Of a DNA stretch of 64,000 bases, positions 22,132 to 34,129 are shown one piece after another. Position 1 is the first letter of the stretch, and each line of letters starts with the position of its first letter. The stretch spans positions 248,001-312,000 of the forward strand of contig ML769386.1 of assembly GCA_009733575.1 (NCBI GenBank), given 5' to 3'. The stretch comes from Gymnopus androsaceus JB14 (Eukaryota; Basidiomycota; Agaricomycetes; Agaricales; Omphalotaceae). Made by a program: the position numbers and the translations under genes. Below the pieces are notes generated by a model. The model was not told the origin of the DNA and did no database searches. It saw only the letters and a list, made by a program, of their open reading frames with translations.

Positions 22132-24137
22132 ATGCTTCGCTCAAAGAAACGAAAAAGTTCGGTCTCAGAACCTGATATGAATAATGATGCGCCTCTCCAA
22201 GTGAGTGGCTACATCTTATACATCTTATATGCTTTTAGAACTAAAAATGCCTTCGTACTAACTCAGAAACCAACCGAAATTATTGCCCAAATGCTTAAAA
22301 TCGCATCCCCAGAATCTCTTTTCAAAATTCTGGAGAAAACACTTCATCCCGCCTTAGACGCGCTACCTTCTCAGTCCCGCAATGAAATTACTGCGATTCT
22401 TCAGTCTGCATTACTCAATACCGAGCGTGTCTATAAGCTCACAGAGTCAATTGCATACGAAGAACATAGACAGAGCCTTGAAACTCAAATCAAGGCTCTT
22501 GAGAAAGATGCTAAACGAAACTGGAAGCACGGATATGATGAGCAAGCAGAGATGATGCAGGATATCGCGAACGAGGTTCTTCAATGGCTTCCAGAACTCT
22601 GGAGAATTGGAGTGGAGGAAGGCATCGAAATCCAAGCCGTTCAGAAATGTCTAGTCTTGTGTGCAAAGATTATTGAACGAGTGTGGAGCTGTAAAAGTCG
22701 GTACGTTCGTGCTTCAATTTACAATATTTTCAGCAGTCTCCTGACATTCAGCAGCGCTGAATTTGGAGACCTAGACTTTGAAATGGAAATCAAAAACTCG
22801 CGGAATCAGGTTGTATACAATCACCAGTATCATTCTGTCACCGAAGCTCTAGCATGGATATGGAGAGAGTTGTGGATTAACGCTATCGCATCCCAATCAC
22901 CATTCGAAACTGCGATTTTAGGTGAAATAGAGAGCTTGAACTTGAAGGACGATGTTATGGCTTTGATCCGAGTGGCAAATAAAGGTTGGTTCCCATTTTC
23001 ATTTGGCCTTTATCGCTTGCACCTCATCACTTTTGTGAAGACTCTACGGCTGATCTTGACGACGAATTTCTTGACATGCATTGGACCCCTGCGATGCATG
23101 ACGCCGCCTCTAAACTACTCGATTCCCGGCAAAAAGCGCGCATCGCATCGTTTGAAACCAACCTCTCAGGGAATGCGTACTATGCAATCCTTAAAGAATC
23201 TCCCCACCTTAAACCGACACTGTTGGAAACTCTCCGCAAAGGCGTACTTGATGCCGACAGAGACATTTCTTCCGACGTGTATAAATCTGCCGCTCAAATT
23301 TTTTTGAAGGAATCGCCTGAAAAGATGCTCGAACTTTATAATGCATTGCCATCTTGGGAGAAGTCCAATGACCTTCCACAGCTCTTCGTAAAGCATTTTG
23401 CAACTCAGGAGTCTCCGGAAATTCGTGCGAAAGGATTACAGGTGATCGAGCAAGGCTTTCGCGGGGCACAGAGCAGGGTCTTTGATGAAATCATGGACAC
23501 ATTTCCAGGATTTGACGAAGCTTGTGATTGGCTTGAAGACAAGGTCGATGAAGGAAAGATTTCAAAGAAGGAGCCTGCATCTCAGTTTGGACCTGAAGCT
23601 CGAAAGCGAAATACCTTCATTGAAAAATTCGAGAAAATTGCCGTTGGTCGTGATGAATATGGTGAATCTGGATACTGGGACGACGCAGACGTTGGTGTCG
23701 ATAGCGATGATAGTGACTATAAAGAGGAGATGGAAGCTCGACACCCTGACCTAACTCGACCGTTTTTGATCTGGGTCATGGAACTTTGTCAATGGCCGCA
23801 GAAAGAGGAGGCGCAGAAGTTGTGGGACGGTCTGAAATCCTCAGATGATGGCGGCGATCTTTTCTTTACTGTTGATGGAGTGGCCGATTCGTTGGCTAGC
23901 AGGCAAGCAATTTGACATTTCGCTTCTACTCTATCATTAATTGTGCTCATGTTTTTTTGTCATAGATGCGACTATAACTATGCTCATAACGGGGCCAAAC
24001 AACATGTTTCCGATGGGATTAAAGCCATGTACAGAACTTTTCGGTGTCCGGATTTGAAAGCGCTCGAGAAATATGAGATGAAAAAGCAATCATCGTTTGG
24101 CGGTTTTACGTTTACTTCAATTCCAACATTCGACTGA
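22132..24137 (+). CDS. Unknown protein, helix-rich
   Basis: I do not recognise the family. About 606 residues from four exons: introns at 22201-22266 (GTGAGT), 22985-23040 and 23903-23965 (GC-AG, donor AG/GCAAGC). The protein starts MLRSKKRKSS, a basic start that could be a nuclear signal. It continues with long amphipathic helices (FKILEKTLHPALDAL, ALEKDAKRNWKHGYDEQAEM), an acidic segment near the end (DDADVGVDSDDSDYKEE) and a C-terminal FGGFTFTSIPTFD. Composition and even spacing of helices suggest an alpha-solenoid or scaffold. It is divergent from the GH3 gene with about 400 bp between starts. The uninterrupted coding of long exons and consistent splice phases make it a real gene. Confidence 0.7.
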
Positions 24138-24397
24138 ATCGACTGACCTTAGTGGGAATATGTTTTTATGTTTGTAAATATCAAAACATTCACTGGATAG
24201 CAAACAGCAAATAACTGAGCTATCTATAGACTGGTTTGGGTACGTATCGTACGCAGAGTGCTCTTAATAATTGACTAATATTATTGTACAATATGGCGTA
24301 AGGATTTGGCAAGGACTATCCCTTACAAATGCTAGATTCAATTATCTGCTGACTGTACTCAAGCTCACATATCCGTATCCTGCCAGGGGCAGGAACC

Positions 24398-24405
24398 TAT
24401 ATAAA
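24398..24405 (+). promoter_or_regulatory. TATA box of the Old Yellow Enzyme gene
   Basis: TATATAAA 58 bp before the ATG at 24463, followed by a second A/T-rich TATAAAAG at 24409. Confidence 0.5.
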
Positions 24406-24462
24406 AGATATAAAAGAGGTCTATTCTATCACTGATCTTGCGTTGAAATCAAACCAAATATT

Positions 24463-25759
24463 ATGGTCGCAAACCTCTCCTCCTCGGCGCTATTCCAGCC
24501 CGCGCAGGTTGGCAATATGCTCCTCAAGAATCGCGTAGTAATGGCGCCACTTACGCGCTTTCGTGCAGATGCAGCCCACGTCCCGCACCCTATCGTTGGC
24601 GAGTACTACGCACAACGCGCCAGTATCCCTGGGACGCTCCTCATCACCGAGGCCACATTAATCAAGCACCAAGCAGGTGGATTTGTACACGTTCCAGGCA
24701 TCTGGAGCGATGAACAAATTGCTAGGTGGAAGGAGGTCATACATCTAGTATTAGTGACGTTTGAATGGCCTGACCTTTTCTGTTCAGATCACACATGGTG
24801 TTCATGCAAAAGGTTCTACGATCTTCCTCCAGCTGTGGGCTCTTGGACGTACCGCCGTCCCGGGACTTCCTGCGACTCCTAGGGACCTCTCAACTGGTTG
24901 TGAACCTGACTTCCCCTACGACCATGTCTCTGCATCCAACATTCCGATGTCACCCTCTGATCCTTCCCATCCTCGTCCCCTCACAATTGATGAGATTCAG
25001 GAATACGTCGGCTGGTACACGACTGCTGCCCAGAATGCTGTCGAACGCGCAGGCTTCGACGGAGTAGAGATCCACGGCGCAAATGGGTTCATGGTAGTCT
25101 CCTCTAAAACTCGAATATACACCGATGTTGGTTGAATGTCAGTTACTTGGTCGACCAGTTCCTGCAGGAGGTGAGTAATGTACGAACGGATAGGTATGGT
25201 GGAAACATAGAGAACCGCGCCAGGTTCGCGCTAGAGGTCGTGGATGCGGTCGTGGATGCGGTTGGACCTGAAAAGACAGGTATTAGGTTAAGTCCATGGA
25301 ATACATTCCAAGGAATGGGAATGAAAGACCCGAAACCAACGTTCGGATACCTGGTGCAGGAAATCAAGAATAATCATCCCAACTTATCGTACATTCATGT
25401 TGTTGAGCCTCGTGAAACCAACTCCCAATTTTTACCAGCGGACAACAAAAATGACTTCCTTCGGGAGATTTGGAGACAGGAGGGCAATGCACGATGGTTC
25501 ATTAGCGCTGGAGGCCACACTCGCGAGCTTGCAATGCAAAAAGCGGATAATAAGGGTGACCTGATTGCTTTCGGGAAATTGTTCATTGCGAATGTAGGTG
25601 CTTTGCATTTCCCTTTCTCCAACGAAGCTGACGGATCTATAGCCCGACCTACCATACCGTTTAGAGCATGACGTTCCGCTCAACAAACCTGACACAAATA
25701 TGTTCTATGCTCCCAACTCGACTGCACCGGAGGGGTATACGGATTATCCTTTTGCGTAA
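24463..25759 (+). CDS. Old Yellow Enzyme-type NADH:flavin oxidoreductase
   Basis: FMN-dependent ene-reductase (12-oxophytodienoate reductase/OYE family) that reduces activated C=C bonds with NAD(P)H. The TIM-barrel start is LFQPAQVGNMLLKNRVVMAPLTRFRAD. Then YYAQRAS, TEATLI, the substrate- and FMN-binding [68 protein letters not shown], and a C-terminal [25 protein letters not shown] ending EGYTDYPFA. Introns at 24736-24787, 25087-25142 and 25594-25642 all keep frame; the last must be removed to reach the family-typical C-terminus at 25759. HGVHAKG is close to the usual HxGR.S/HGAR motif region, so substrate preference cannot be guessed. No frame damage. Confidence 0.93.
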
Positions 25760-26231
25760 AAATATAGAAAGTCACAACTCGAGGTGTTTGGCATCGTAGA
25801 GCAGTAAATTTTGTCAATTACCAACTTGAAACTGCTTAACAGTGGAAATGAAAAACGATAAAATTAATGTCTCGGAAAAGTGCAAAGGTGTTGCTTGACC
25901 GATTAGATATTCTGGCTAATGCAAGGCTAAGGACAGCACGTCCCTTCCTATGAATCCATCCTATGATCCACGCATCTTTTCTCAAATATCCCGCTTTTGT
26001 GTTGCGTTGCTCTAGCCAAGCGAAGCGGGATGAGTGGAGGATGCTGCATCGGAAGGAGAGATGTTGGGTGTCCATGAGACTTGTGAACCCATCATACGGA
26101 AAGGTTTTTTACACCTTGGTCTAACGTAACTTGAGGGGTTCAGCTAGAACGAGGAGATTTACGGCAGAGAACCTCCTATTGAAGCTAACCATCAGTCGCC
26201 CCAGCTCAACGACAATTTAACGCTGGGATCA
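25760..26231. other. Intergenic region
   Basis: 3' flanks of two convergent genes (Old Yellow Enzyme and the LAMTOR1-like gene). I see no gene or repeat in it. Confidence 0.5.
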
Positions 26232-26955
26232 TCAAACACCGGTATGACGGGCCTGTTTATTGATCTTCTCTACAGGGAATGAAGATGTGTTAATGGCGTA
26301 TTTTGTGATGAGACTAAAACGTACTGGAACTGAAATGACAACTTGTGGAATCTCCTGGGACTCTGCTCTAGGAATTTCGGATGCGTTCAAGGTTCCGCCT
26401 CCAACAACAATTCCCTCAGTCTCATGTCCATGCACATTATCCTCATTTATCGGAGCCTGCGTACTAGCAAGCGCAGGACTTGCCATGGAATCTGAGTCTT
26501 GCGCACTATCTGAAGTAGAAACGGAACGAGTGCGGATAGAGCTTATTCCGGATGACATGCGGCTTCGATTACGCTGGTTGCCACTAAAGTTTGGATTTGC
26601 GCTGTGGTCTCTGCTGAGATAGTTGGGGATGACGTTGACCATGCGGCTGTGGGCGGAAAGATAGCTCAAAAATTGAACACAAAAAGTAGGAAGTAAACAC
26701 GCACCCTTCCTTTTTCCTCACGATGGTCTCCAGCCGCTCTCGGAACTGTTCAGGGTCAATAAAGACTAGGGATGGGGTCCTATCACAGTAAAACATCAGC
26801 AAAGAGGTCAATGCATTTTTGAAGTAGCCTCACGGTGCAGGCTGATCATCCGTTGTAGGAATCAAGTGGCTACGTTCGTCAATGATTTCTGATTGTTCTC
26901 CCGAATCCTGACTAGGGTTTGAGCGGAAACAGCAGAGGATGCTGCTGAAAGGCAT
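26232..26955 (-). CDS. LAMTOR1/Ego1-like small protein (tentative)
   Basis: Small protein starting MPFSSILCCFRSNP. The adjacent Cys pair near the N-terminus is a likely palmitoylation site, followed by an acidic patch with ERSHLIP. After a first intron the frame continues TPSLVFIDPEQFRERLETIVRKKEG, then after a second intron MVNVIPNYLS and a Ser-rich tail. This order (lipidated N-terminus, ER..L/P, LxERLxTIVRxKEGKMVNV) resembles late endosomal/lysosomal adaptor LAMTOR1-type proteins of basidiomycetes, which tether Rag GTPases and TORC1 to the vacuole or lysosome. A possible last intron (GTCTCATC...CTGTAG) before KKINKQARHTGV is unsure. Assignment is by pattern only. Confidence 0.5.
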
Positions 26956-27470
26956 GGTTCTGTCTCTTCGAGTCTTTTTTGGAGTAAGGACGGTGAAAGT
27001 CAAAGGAGAGATATGCAAACTTGACTCGATGACGACTGGCGGCAAACTGGCGGCGATAATCAGAAAAAAAGGTTCGATCAGAGGAAGACGGATCAGCGGC
27101 CCTGATCTTCGTTCGCTGTTCGGTCCGATAGGGAATTGTCATATTTGGTGCGGTCAAAGCACTAAATTTCAAGTTCACATCACATTGACATCAGCAAAGA
27201 ATGAACGAGTCAGATTTCTGAAAATATCCAAGGAGAACTATCCGGAATTTCAGCGTAGAGGCAGTGCAATCAGCAGAAAGATAAACATCGTCTTGCAGAG
27301 GACGCCGAAGGGATTTAGGTGCAGCCTTGTTTGAAATTTTCATGAAAAAGAGCTCTAGTACAGGAAAAGAAAGAGAGGTAGCTGTATGGAGCTACACCGA
27401 TCACATAATTACCTCTACGTCCATTCCCTCGTTCTTGAACGGCTCCAAACTTCTCTGCAGCGTTTCAAAG
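26956..27470. other. Intergenic region
   Basis: Upstream of the LAMTOR1-like gene and downstream of the F-box gene. Short antisense ORFs only; nothing supported. Confidence 0.5.
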
Positions 27471-29228
27471 CTATATCGACGCATTCTCTACAGCTGCATG
27501 GATACGCAGTTTTTGCAAACAGGTGCAAGGTTCAGCACTGGAATTTCTCGAGTTATCACTAGTCTGGGACTGCTGGGAATGCTCAAGCAATGATGGTCTC
27601 CATCTGGACCGAATAAGCTTGAGCAGTAAAGCGTTGCGAGGTCGGATCACCACAGTGAGGTCCTTCAGTCGAGGAAGTAAGCAATGTCCCTCGGGGACTG
27701 CTATATCATCCTCTTCGCTATCCGACAACTCAAGTTCTTCCTCGTCATCATCCCCTTCATTGGTCAAGTGGTCATGCCCATTGTGCTCCATCCGGGCGTC
27801 GTGCTGGTCACAATGATGAGGAGCCGCCAAATACTTCAGGACCAGATACACGGTTTGGTGATAATAGGTCGCCGTATCAGGCTCTTCAAGGTCCAGAGTT
27901 GTGACGGAAGATACACAGAGGAGGAGTTGAAGTAGTTCAGCAGAAGTGAATGGAACAGAGTGGATAGTAAGATGGGTCAACGGGCTGCGGCTCCGCTCGA
28001 GCATTGAGCACAGTGATGCAACATGATAGTTTTGGAACTCGATGTCCCGCCACTTTAATTCCAATAATTCTAGATGGATAAGCTCTGGAAAGATCACTTG
28101 GTCGTAAATTTTTGGTAGAGCACCGGAATCGATGTCCCCAAATTGCATAGTGAACTTCGCCGTATTGCACCTAATATTTGTAATATTTGTGGGCGCTGCT
28201 ACTAGGTCCCACTTCTCTATAGGTTGCCGCACTACAAGCACCTGGATGTTCGGACAACAGAGAATAAGCCGCAACGTCTCTTTGGGAGACATGTACGTCA
28301 AGTCAAGATACGTGACCGTCAATCGAGCGTACTCTAAATCTAGAGGTGCCCAATTCAGTGTAAGAGATCGAAGATTCGGGCAGTTCAGAGGAAATGATAA
28401 CGTAGCGTCGAATGAAGAGTCAAGACTGAGTGACACTAGTTCAGGGAGGCTTCGACTGCCATAAATCAATGTCCGTAAAATTTTGTTAACTGCAGACGAT
28501 TCTTGGTCAGCAAGAGCAACATGACGCCAGCGATTGGTATTTTCATTGGTAGTCAAAGAGGAAAGAGAGTCGGCGAGTGATTCAGAGGAGGAAAGATCAT
28601 TTATTGTGAAGTCGATGGGATGCAAACGCGAACGCTGGAGAAACATGTTGAGTAGAGAGACAGAGGAGACGGAGGAGAAGTTGTCCGAATACTGGTATTC
28701 AAACGAGGACCATAGCGCAGGCATTGAAGTTATCAGCCTGTACCATCTGGTACACACGTGACTAAGCGTGAGGGTCGAAAGTTCAAGTGATCTTCGTCAG
28801 TCGTCGTCATTGGATATATGGTTGACACCTGTATCACCACAACAGATGTGTTGGAAGATTTCACCAAGCATCTCCTGAGGAAGCTTGTAGATGGGGGACA
28901 TCATACAACGAATGCCTGCCATATACGCCTCAAGAAGCTTCTGTTGGGCCTCTATTTCTCTGGACAAATCCTGTAATCGACGAAGCTCCGACTGACAACG
29001 ATCCAAGTCTGTCTGCGCATCGTCCAATAGTTGAGAGTATACCGCACGTTCCAGCCCATCAGGAGAGTATCCGCAGCGCATACGATGTATCGTTTCGTCG
29101 TACTTGAGTTCATGCAAGTCCAGTTGGAAAGAATCGCCACACTTTGCGCACAAACGTGTCGCGACGCGTTCTTTAGGCCAAACGCAGTGAGAAATAGATT
29201 CTGGATAGATTTTTAATGCATTTAGCAT
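27471..29228 (-). CDS. F-box-like protein with LRR-like tail, in-frame stop
   Basis: Agaricomycete F-box-like protein of the expanded ubiquitin-ligase adaptor type. The N-terminal CAKCGDSF zinc-ribbon-like start is followed by a coiled coil (QLLDDAQTDLDRCQSELRRLQDLSREIE..LL) and the F-box SPIYKLPQEMLGEIFQHIC. The box continues STLTLSHVCTRWYRLITSMPALWSSFEYQY and then leucine-rich repeats (LVSLSLDSSF, LRSLTLNWAP, VTYLDLTYM) to an acidic loop (EEELELSDSEEDD) and the stop at 27471. The whole is one open frame except for a TGA at 28797-28799 between NDDD and RRSLEL. Both sides belong to the same F-box unit and frame, so this is a point nonsense change or a base error, not an intron. No gene-specific substrate can be inferred. 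Confidence 0.7.
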
Positions 29229-29715
29229 GAATAAATGGAAGATTTAGATAGCGTTGGACTTGCCATCGAAGTAAGCCATGACTGTCGCGGGAAAAGAGCA
29301 ATAATAATGTTTCAAGCGCCGGCTTTCCGGCACTTAGCTCTTCTCTGAGCTCTCCATTATCTTCGTCCACCATTATATATGTGCTCGCTCATTATTCCCT
29401 CTTTAGGATATTTTCATAGGATTGACTCTCATACGTGCTGCTATGAAGTTTCCGTTGTCAAGCTCAAGCCAAATTGTCGCAAAGTCAAACAGAAACTAAA
29501 ATTCGAAATCTCCTTTCCTGGTAATTTTCGTCAAGCAAAGTGTCAAGAAACAGCAAGGATTTAGTTGGAGATGGACAACCAATTCGCCTTCGAAGGTATG
29601 ATATATAATTCCAGGAAATTCGATTAATGGACTCCAGCAAAAACAAAGCTGTCTACTCATACGCATACTCATCGCTACATCGATCTCATTTTCTCATCAT
29701 CATCTACCGACTACG
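29229..29715. other. Intergenic region, possible upstream exon of the F-box gene
   Basis: A minus-strand ORF at 29173-29373 overlaps the start region in another frame; I cannot support it as an exon. Nothing else seen. Confidence 0.4.
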
Positions 29716-30369
29716 ATGTCTTACTTTACCTCTCCCACCAACGAGTCCTCTTTCGGCTCTAGCAGCATCTTCGCATCCACATCCAATTCCAGCTATACTA
29801 CGCCTTTTGGGCTATTCATCCCCGCTGCACAATCTCCACGAGAAATGCATGGAAACATACGAGCAGCTGATCCTAAGCTTTGGCTTTGGCTCCAGTTCAA
29901 ACTCAAAAAGTGATATCCTCTGCCCGAGTAATGGCCAGAAGAAGACCGTTTCAGGGCTGGGCTTGAAGAAATTATGGAAGGGATTTTCATAAATGCGACG
30001 AACGAGTTCAATTCATCGATATATTCGCTCTGGGATCGTTCCGATGGTCCTGCGACAGCATCTTACCTGCTTCCCATCCTCTCCGGATCCGTGAGACATC
30101 CTCACATTGTCGGGATTGCATATATATGTAATAGGCCTCGGTGGCTCTACTTGGACAGATCCACTCACACTCTCGTTCGGATAGCCCGAGCTTCCGATAC
30201 AGCACATGTGATAATAATGGATTCGGATGAGGGAGTAGACAAAACTGCGAGAAAGGAACTGGAGAACTTGCGGAGAAAGATCGTTGAGAGCTTAGGAGAA
30301 AGAAAACTGGTTTCAAGTTACTGTACAAACTTTACTGTTATAAAACATGTCCGTTATGCATTGGGCTAG
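29716..30369 (+). CDS. Small unknown protein
   Basis: Not recognised. Two open stretches are joined by a 45-nt GTGATA...TTTCAG intron at about 29910-29954, giving roughly 200 residues. The N-terminus is Ser/Thr-rich (MSYFTSPTNESS); the second half has AGLEEIMEGIFINATNEFN, HIVGIAYICNRPRWLYLDR and a C-terminal helix DKTARKELENLRRKIVESLGERK. Frame continuity and codon use are reasonable, but no family motif supports it. It could be a chance ORF pair. Confidence 0.35.
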
Positions 30370-30586
30370 TAAACGCAACATCCAGACATCAAACAGGCAC
30401 GCTCTCGCGTAACGAAGGCAATGGCATGATAGGCACGATGATGATCGCGTCCAAAATTATAAGTTCAATTTTCAAGTTCAATTTTTCTCTTTCCCATCTC
30501 TCATCCTTCTGTCGCTGTCGCTTTCTCTCCTCTCTAGAGCTCAGAGTTTCTAAAGCCCAGCTCATACTTCCATTCTTTTTAACGAC

Positions 30587-31271
30587 ATGATCTTCATCAC
30601 TTACATTCTTAGCGTCCTCGCTATGCTTCTTCCATTCCTTCAACTGAAAGTCCAAGCCGCCCCAATTCTCGTTGGATCTCGAGATGATTCTCTGAGTCTG
30701 ACAGACATTACCGACTATCTTTTCGCGCACAACTCCGTCCGCATTCTGCACGGTGCAGCCCCATTAGTGTGGGATTCAGATCTCGCGGCGGGTGCTCAAG
30801 CGTGGGCCTCTGCTTGTAATTTCGCACACACGGACGGTGTGCTCAGCGACGAGCCTTATGGCGAGAACCTCGCTGCTGCTACCGGGGATTTCGGGATCTT
30901 TGCTGCTGTTCAGTCGTTTTTGGCTGATGAAGGTGATTGTTTTTATTCGTACTCCACTTGCTAGTGCTGGTGATAATCAAGTGAAAATACTGACACATGC
31001 GCCTTGAACAGATTCGTATGATCCCTCCTCGCCAACGTTCAGCGACTTTACCCAAGCAGTGTGGAAGGACAGCTCGAACCTTGGATGCGGGTATTCTACC
31101 CAGTGTGAGGGTATTTTCCCAGGTTCGACTTCCGCGACACTTCATGTGTGTTTGTATAATCCTCCGGGGAATGTTATCGGTCAAGCTTCGTACGTATTTT
31201 TTTTCTGACACCTTGGTCGAGTTACGTAGACTGATATTTTTTTCATTGATAGGGAGAACGTACAAGTTTGA
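30587..31271 (+). CDS. Secreted CAP-superfamily (PR-1/SCP-like) protein
   Basis: CAP (cysteine-rich secretory/PR-1) domain protein, extracellular; family members bind sterols or lipids and occur in fruiting bodies and host interaction. The N-terminus has a signal peptide (MIFITYILSVLAMLLPFLQL, cleavage near VQAAP). The CAP domain shows FAHNSVRILHGAAPLVWDSDLAAGAQAWAS, CNFAHTDG, EPYGENLAAA, then after an intron FSDFTQAVWKDSSNLGCGYS and HVCLYNPPGNVIGQASENV. The four CAP signatures (HN..R, GENL, TQ.VW, CxYxPPGN) are present. The usual His of HFTQ is Asp here (DFTQ), which would affect metal-site geometry. Introns at 30933-31011 and 31190-31252; stop at 31271. About 180 residues. Confidence 0.9.
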
Positions 31272-31445
31272 ACGACTTGACTAGGCCGAGAAATGTACTT
31301 CACCCTCGGATGGTTATTAAGAACCTCATCCATTCCATTCTTTCAACATCCTTCCTCCCTCACTTTCAGTCCTCTTCCCTCTGGGTCCGCCTTCCGAACC
31401 ATTCCAGCATCTTGCATGCGTGTAATACCATTTTTTATCGTTTAC

Positions 31446-31539
31446 GTGCGCGGGCCTAGAGCCTAAGCACCATTACTTTTCATATACAGCCCTCATCCCT
31501 GGTATTCAGTGGTTGCTCTTTTGCTCTAGGCCCGCGCAC
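31446..31539. repeat. 94-bp element with perfect 17-bp inverted repeat ends
   Basis: GTGCGCGGGCCTAGAGC (31446-31462) is the exact reverse complement of 31523-31539, with 60 nt between. It could be a small MITE or a strong hairpin. No clear target duplication is seen. Confidence 0.7.
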
Positions 31540-31613
31540 CCTTGATGCGTGCTCACAGTGCTATTTTCATTTTGTCGGCGACATACATATTCATCTACTT
31601 GCTTTGGCATATC

Positions 31614-31712
31614 AATCCATCCATCCACTTGGCATCCATTCGTCTAGCGTTCATCCTATCCATCCATCCCTCTGTTCTGCTTGGCATCCTCCATCGATAT
31701 CCATCCATCTAT
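31614..31712. repeat. CATC-rich simple sequence
   Basis: Imperfect ATCC/CATC tandem repeats (CATCCATCCA and variants) over about 100 bp. Confidence 0.6.
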
Positions 31713-33426
31713 CTGATATCCGTTTTCTCCCTCCAATCTCCCCGTTTCACATCCCATCTATCGATCAAGTTATACCTTACCTTCGATATCACCTCTTTCG
31801 CTCCGATGTGTTTTCTTTGTTTTCGTGTTCCTATTTGTTTTGCAACTCGATGCAGTACTGCACGCAACTGCTTTCAATTAAATGTTCAATAGTGTTGTTT
31901 CAAGCCTCACTCGGAGGGGCGCACCAGATAGCGGCTGAGGGTTGGCGACCATGCCGACCTGACCTGAAGTGGATTAAAAACTGCCCAACGCTCTACCAAA
32001 AAAAAAACAAATGTGTTTGCTGAAATATCTCGAGGATCAGGTTCAGGAATAAAGTACAGTGGCGTATCGGTAATCGACGCTTTGACATGTGTGTCAAATT
32101 TCATTTTACTCGACACCGATTTCGTGAATCACATCATGGCTTTTTGACAGTCTCTTTTGCTACAGTATGCGTGCGTGAACAAATTTGAAGATTAGATTAG
32201 TGAATACATTATGACTTGATATTATAGTATTACTCCCCGAGTTGACTTTGTTTGGAAGCTGTTGAAGTGGTACTCCTCCGTCAATCTTCCATTGAGTTGG
32301 GCCCAGTCACGACCCGCACAGTTTCGTAGCATTCGTACAATGTTGTGGTTTTTTTTTGGTACAGAAGGAATGTATTTCCGGGGCTCACCTCGGGTCGCCA
32401 AATAGTTCAACGCTTCTTTCACATAATCCGTATTGTTTCCCCTTTCTCATACGGCGGCGTCATCTTCACCTGCGTTAAAAGTAGTACCTTGAGCACCTGT
32501 TTCATATGTTCCTCGTCAATGAATGTGGCATTGCAACCGATGTCCATAAGCTGTTCCTGGGGCCCCTAAATGTGAACTGTGTTGGAACCAATGGCCGTAC
32601 AACATTTTCCTTCATCATGTGTTAGATTTCCAGTTCAGACAGTTCCTCTATATGTTCGAGTACAGAAGCCGCCGCCGCCGCATTGGCCTCGATGCCCTGA
32701 ATTTTGTTAATAACCAAGGTACAATATTGCGCCGGTGAAGGATGAGAGGGTTTGATTAGGATCGGAGGCAGAGAACAGGGCAAGAACATGCGACGGTAGG
32801 AAAAATTATTTGGATTTAAATTTGGCATAAATTTATTGCATGAAGGATGAGGGTATGCGGAACACATACTGGTACCAGACTTGGCCTGCAATTCCGAAGC
32901 GGTTTAGGTTGAAGCATATTCGGATCGGCAACGAGCTGTAGATAATAAGAGGTTGTCAGTAAAATTGAAGAGCATGACCCCTACTGAACCGGCGTCGATC
33001 CCTTAACGATGGTATGCAAAAAGATGGGCACATCCTCACTTTCTCGGTCCTGTGCAGTCCTTTACTCATCTTCTTATCAATTGTCCAACCAGGTCCTAAG
33101 TATCGCTATATATTAGGATTTTAGTAGGATTTCAAAAAAAAAATGGACGTAAGTACATGCATGAAATCGCACACACTACTGGATCCTGCATAGTCTGAAA
33201 TGGCCAAGAAACATAGGCTAAAGAATCGCAAATTGAAATCACAGAAGTACCTCAAATCGTATTGGTGTTGGTGAGATTTGAGCTGAGAAGCGCTGAGTCC
33301 GGGTAGCTGGCGCTTCCCAGCTGTCAATAGTCTACCTCCGACGAAATCAAAGCTGGTGTTTGGGTGTGTATCAACCCAAAAAGAAAAAGAACATGACGTC
33401 AAACGCTTCTTTTCTTCTGCACAACC

Positions 33427-34129
33427 ATGTCCTCTCAAACACAATCTCTTACCGAATGGGCCCAGTCACGATTTACCACTTTGTTTGAGCATCCTGCAGC
33501 CAACAAGGACACCGAATCGCAGCCCTCGTCTTCCTCTTCTCTTGAATCCCAGATCCAAGCCTTATTCTCCCCCACTGCTCAAATTTACATCAACCACAAT
33601 GGGCCTGTATCAGTGGAAGAGTTTAATCAGCAGGTTGGGAGTACGTTCGGCACCAATAAGACTGAGGTGGAGTGGAAAGATTGTCTGGAGGTTGTAGACG
33701 ATAAGTCCAAGGAGTCGGATGGAGGTGATAATAGTCCTGGCGCGGATGGGAAGGTGAATCAAACCTCTTTACAAAAATCACGATGCTTAAGAGCTTCAGA
33801 CCGGCATTTTCGCTGGGTATCTCATCGTCACTCGAACGCTCAAGTTCATGATCAGAGCCGCACCTGCAAAGAACTATACGTATATCTGGTTATCTGCAAA
33901 GTGAGTAGTTGAGTCCGTCTTATTCCCTTCGATCCAAGCATTCATCGTACTCTCCTCCGCCCTGTGATATACGCATTCGATAATCTCCACTTACAGGATC
34001 GCATACGACTCTGAGGTGTCGGAATCGTCTGAGACCGGCGGTCAAATCGACAAGAGACGAATTGTACAGCTATTCTATACGTCGGTGGGGAAGGCCGCTC
34101 CCGTGCATATACAGGGGATGCACCATTGA
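33427..34129 (+). CDS. NTF2-like small protein of unknown function
   Basis: About 185 residues from three exons (introns 33754-33799 and 33901-33996). Sequence order: MSSQTQSLTEWAQSRFTTLFEHP, then LFSPTAQIYINHNGPVSVEEF, WKDCLEV, a variable acidic loop, TGIFAGYLIVTRTLKFMIRAAPAK and, after intron 2, KRRIVQLFYTSVGKAAPVHI. The alternation of a helix with a bent beta-sheet and the hydrophobic pocket strands is like NTF2/SnoaL-fold proteins common in basidiomycetes, whose function is unknown. All three exons join in frame with normal GT-AG borders. I see no catalytic residues to name. Confidence 0.65.

Larger units (their letters stand above)
31272..33426. other. Gene-poor stretch with repeats and ORF remnants
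   Basis: No supported gene. It contains a 17-bp inverted repeat (31446-31539), CATC-rich simple sequence (31614-31712), and short minus-strand ORFs at 32222-32422 and 32622-32891 with protein-like composition (for example NKIQGIEANAAAAASVLEHIEEL) that do not assemble into a recognisable protein. They may be remains of a decayed gene. Confidence 0.4.

Noticed and set aside
31614..31712. CATC repeats as a CRISPR-like array
   Set aside because: Simple short tandem repeats without spacers, in a eukaryotic context.
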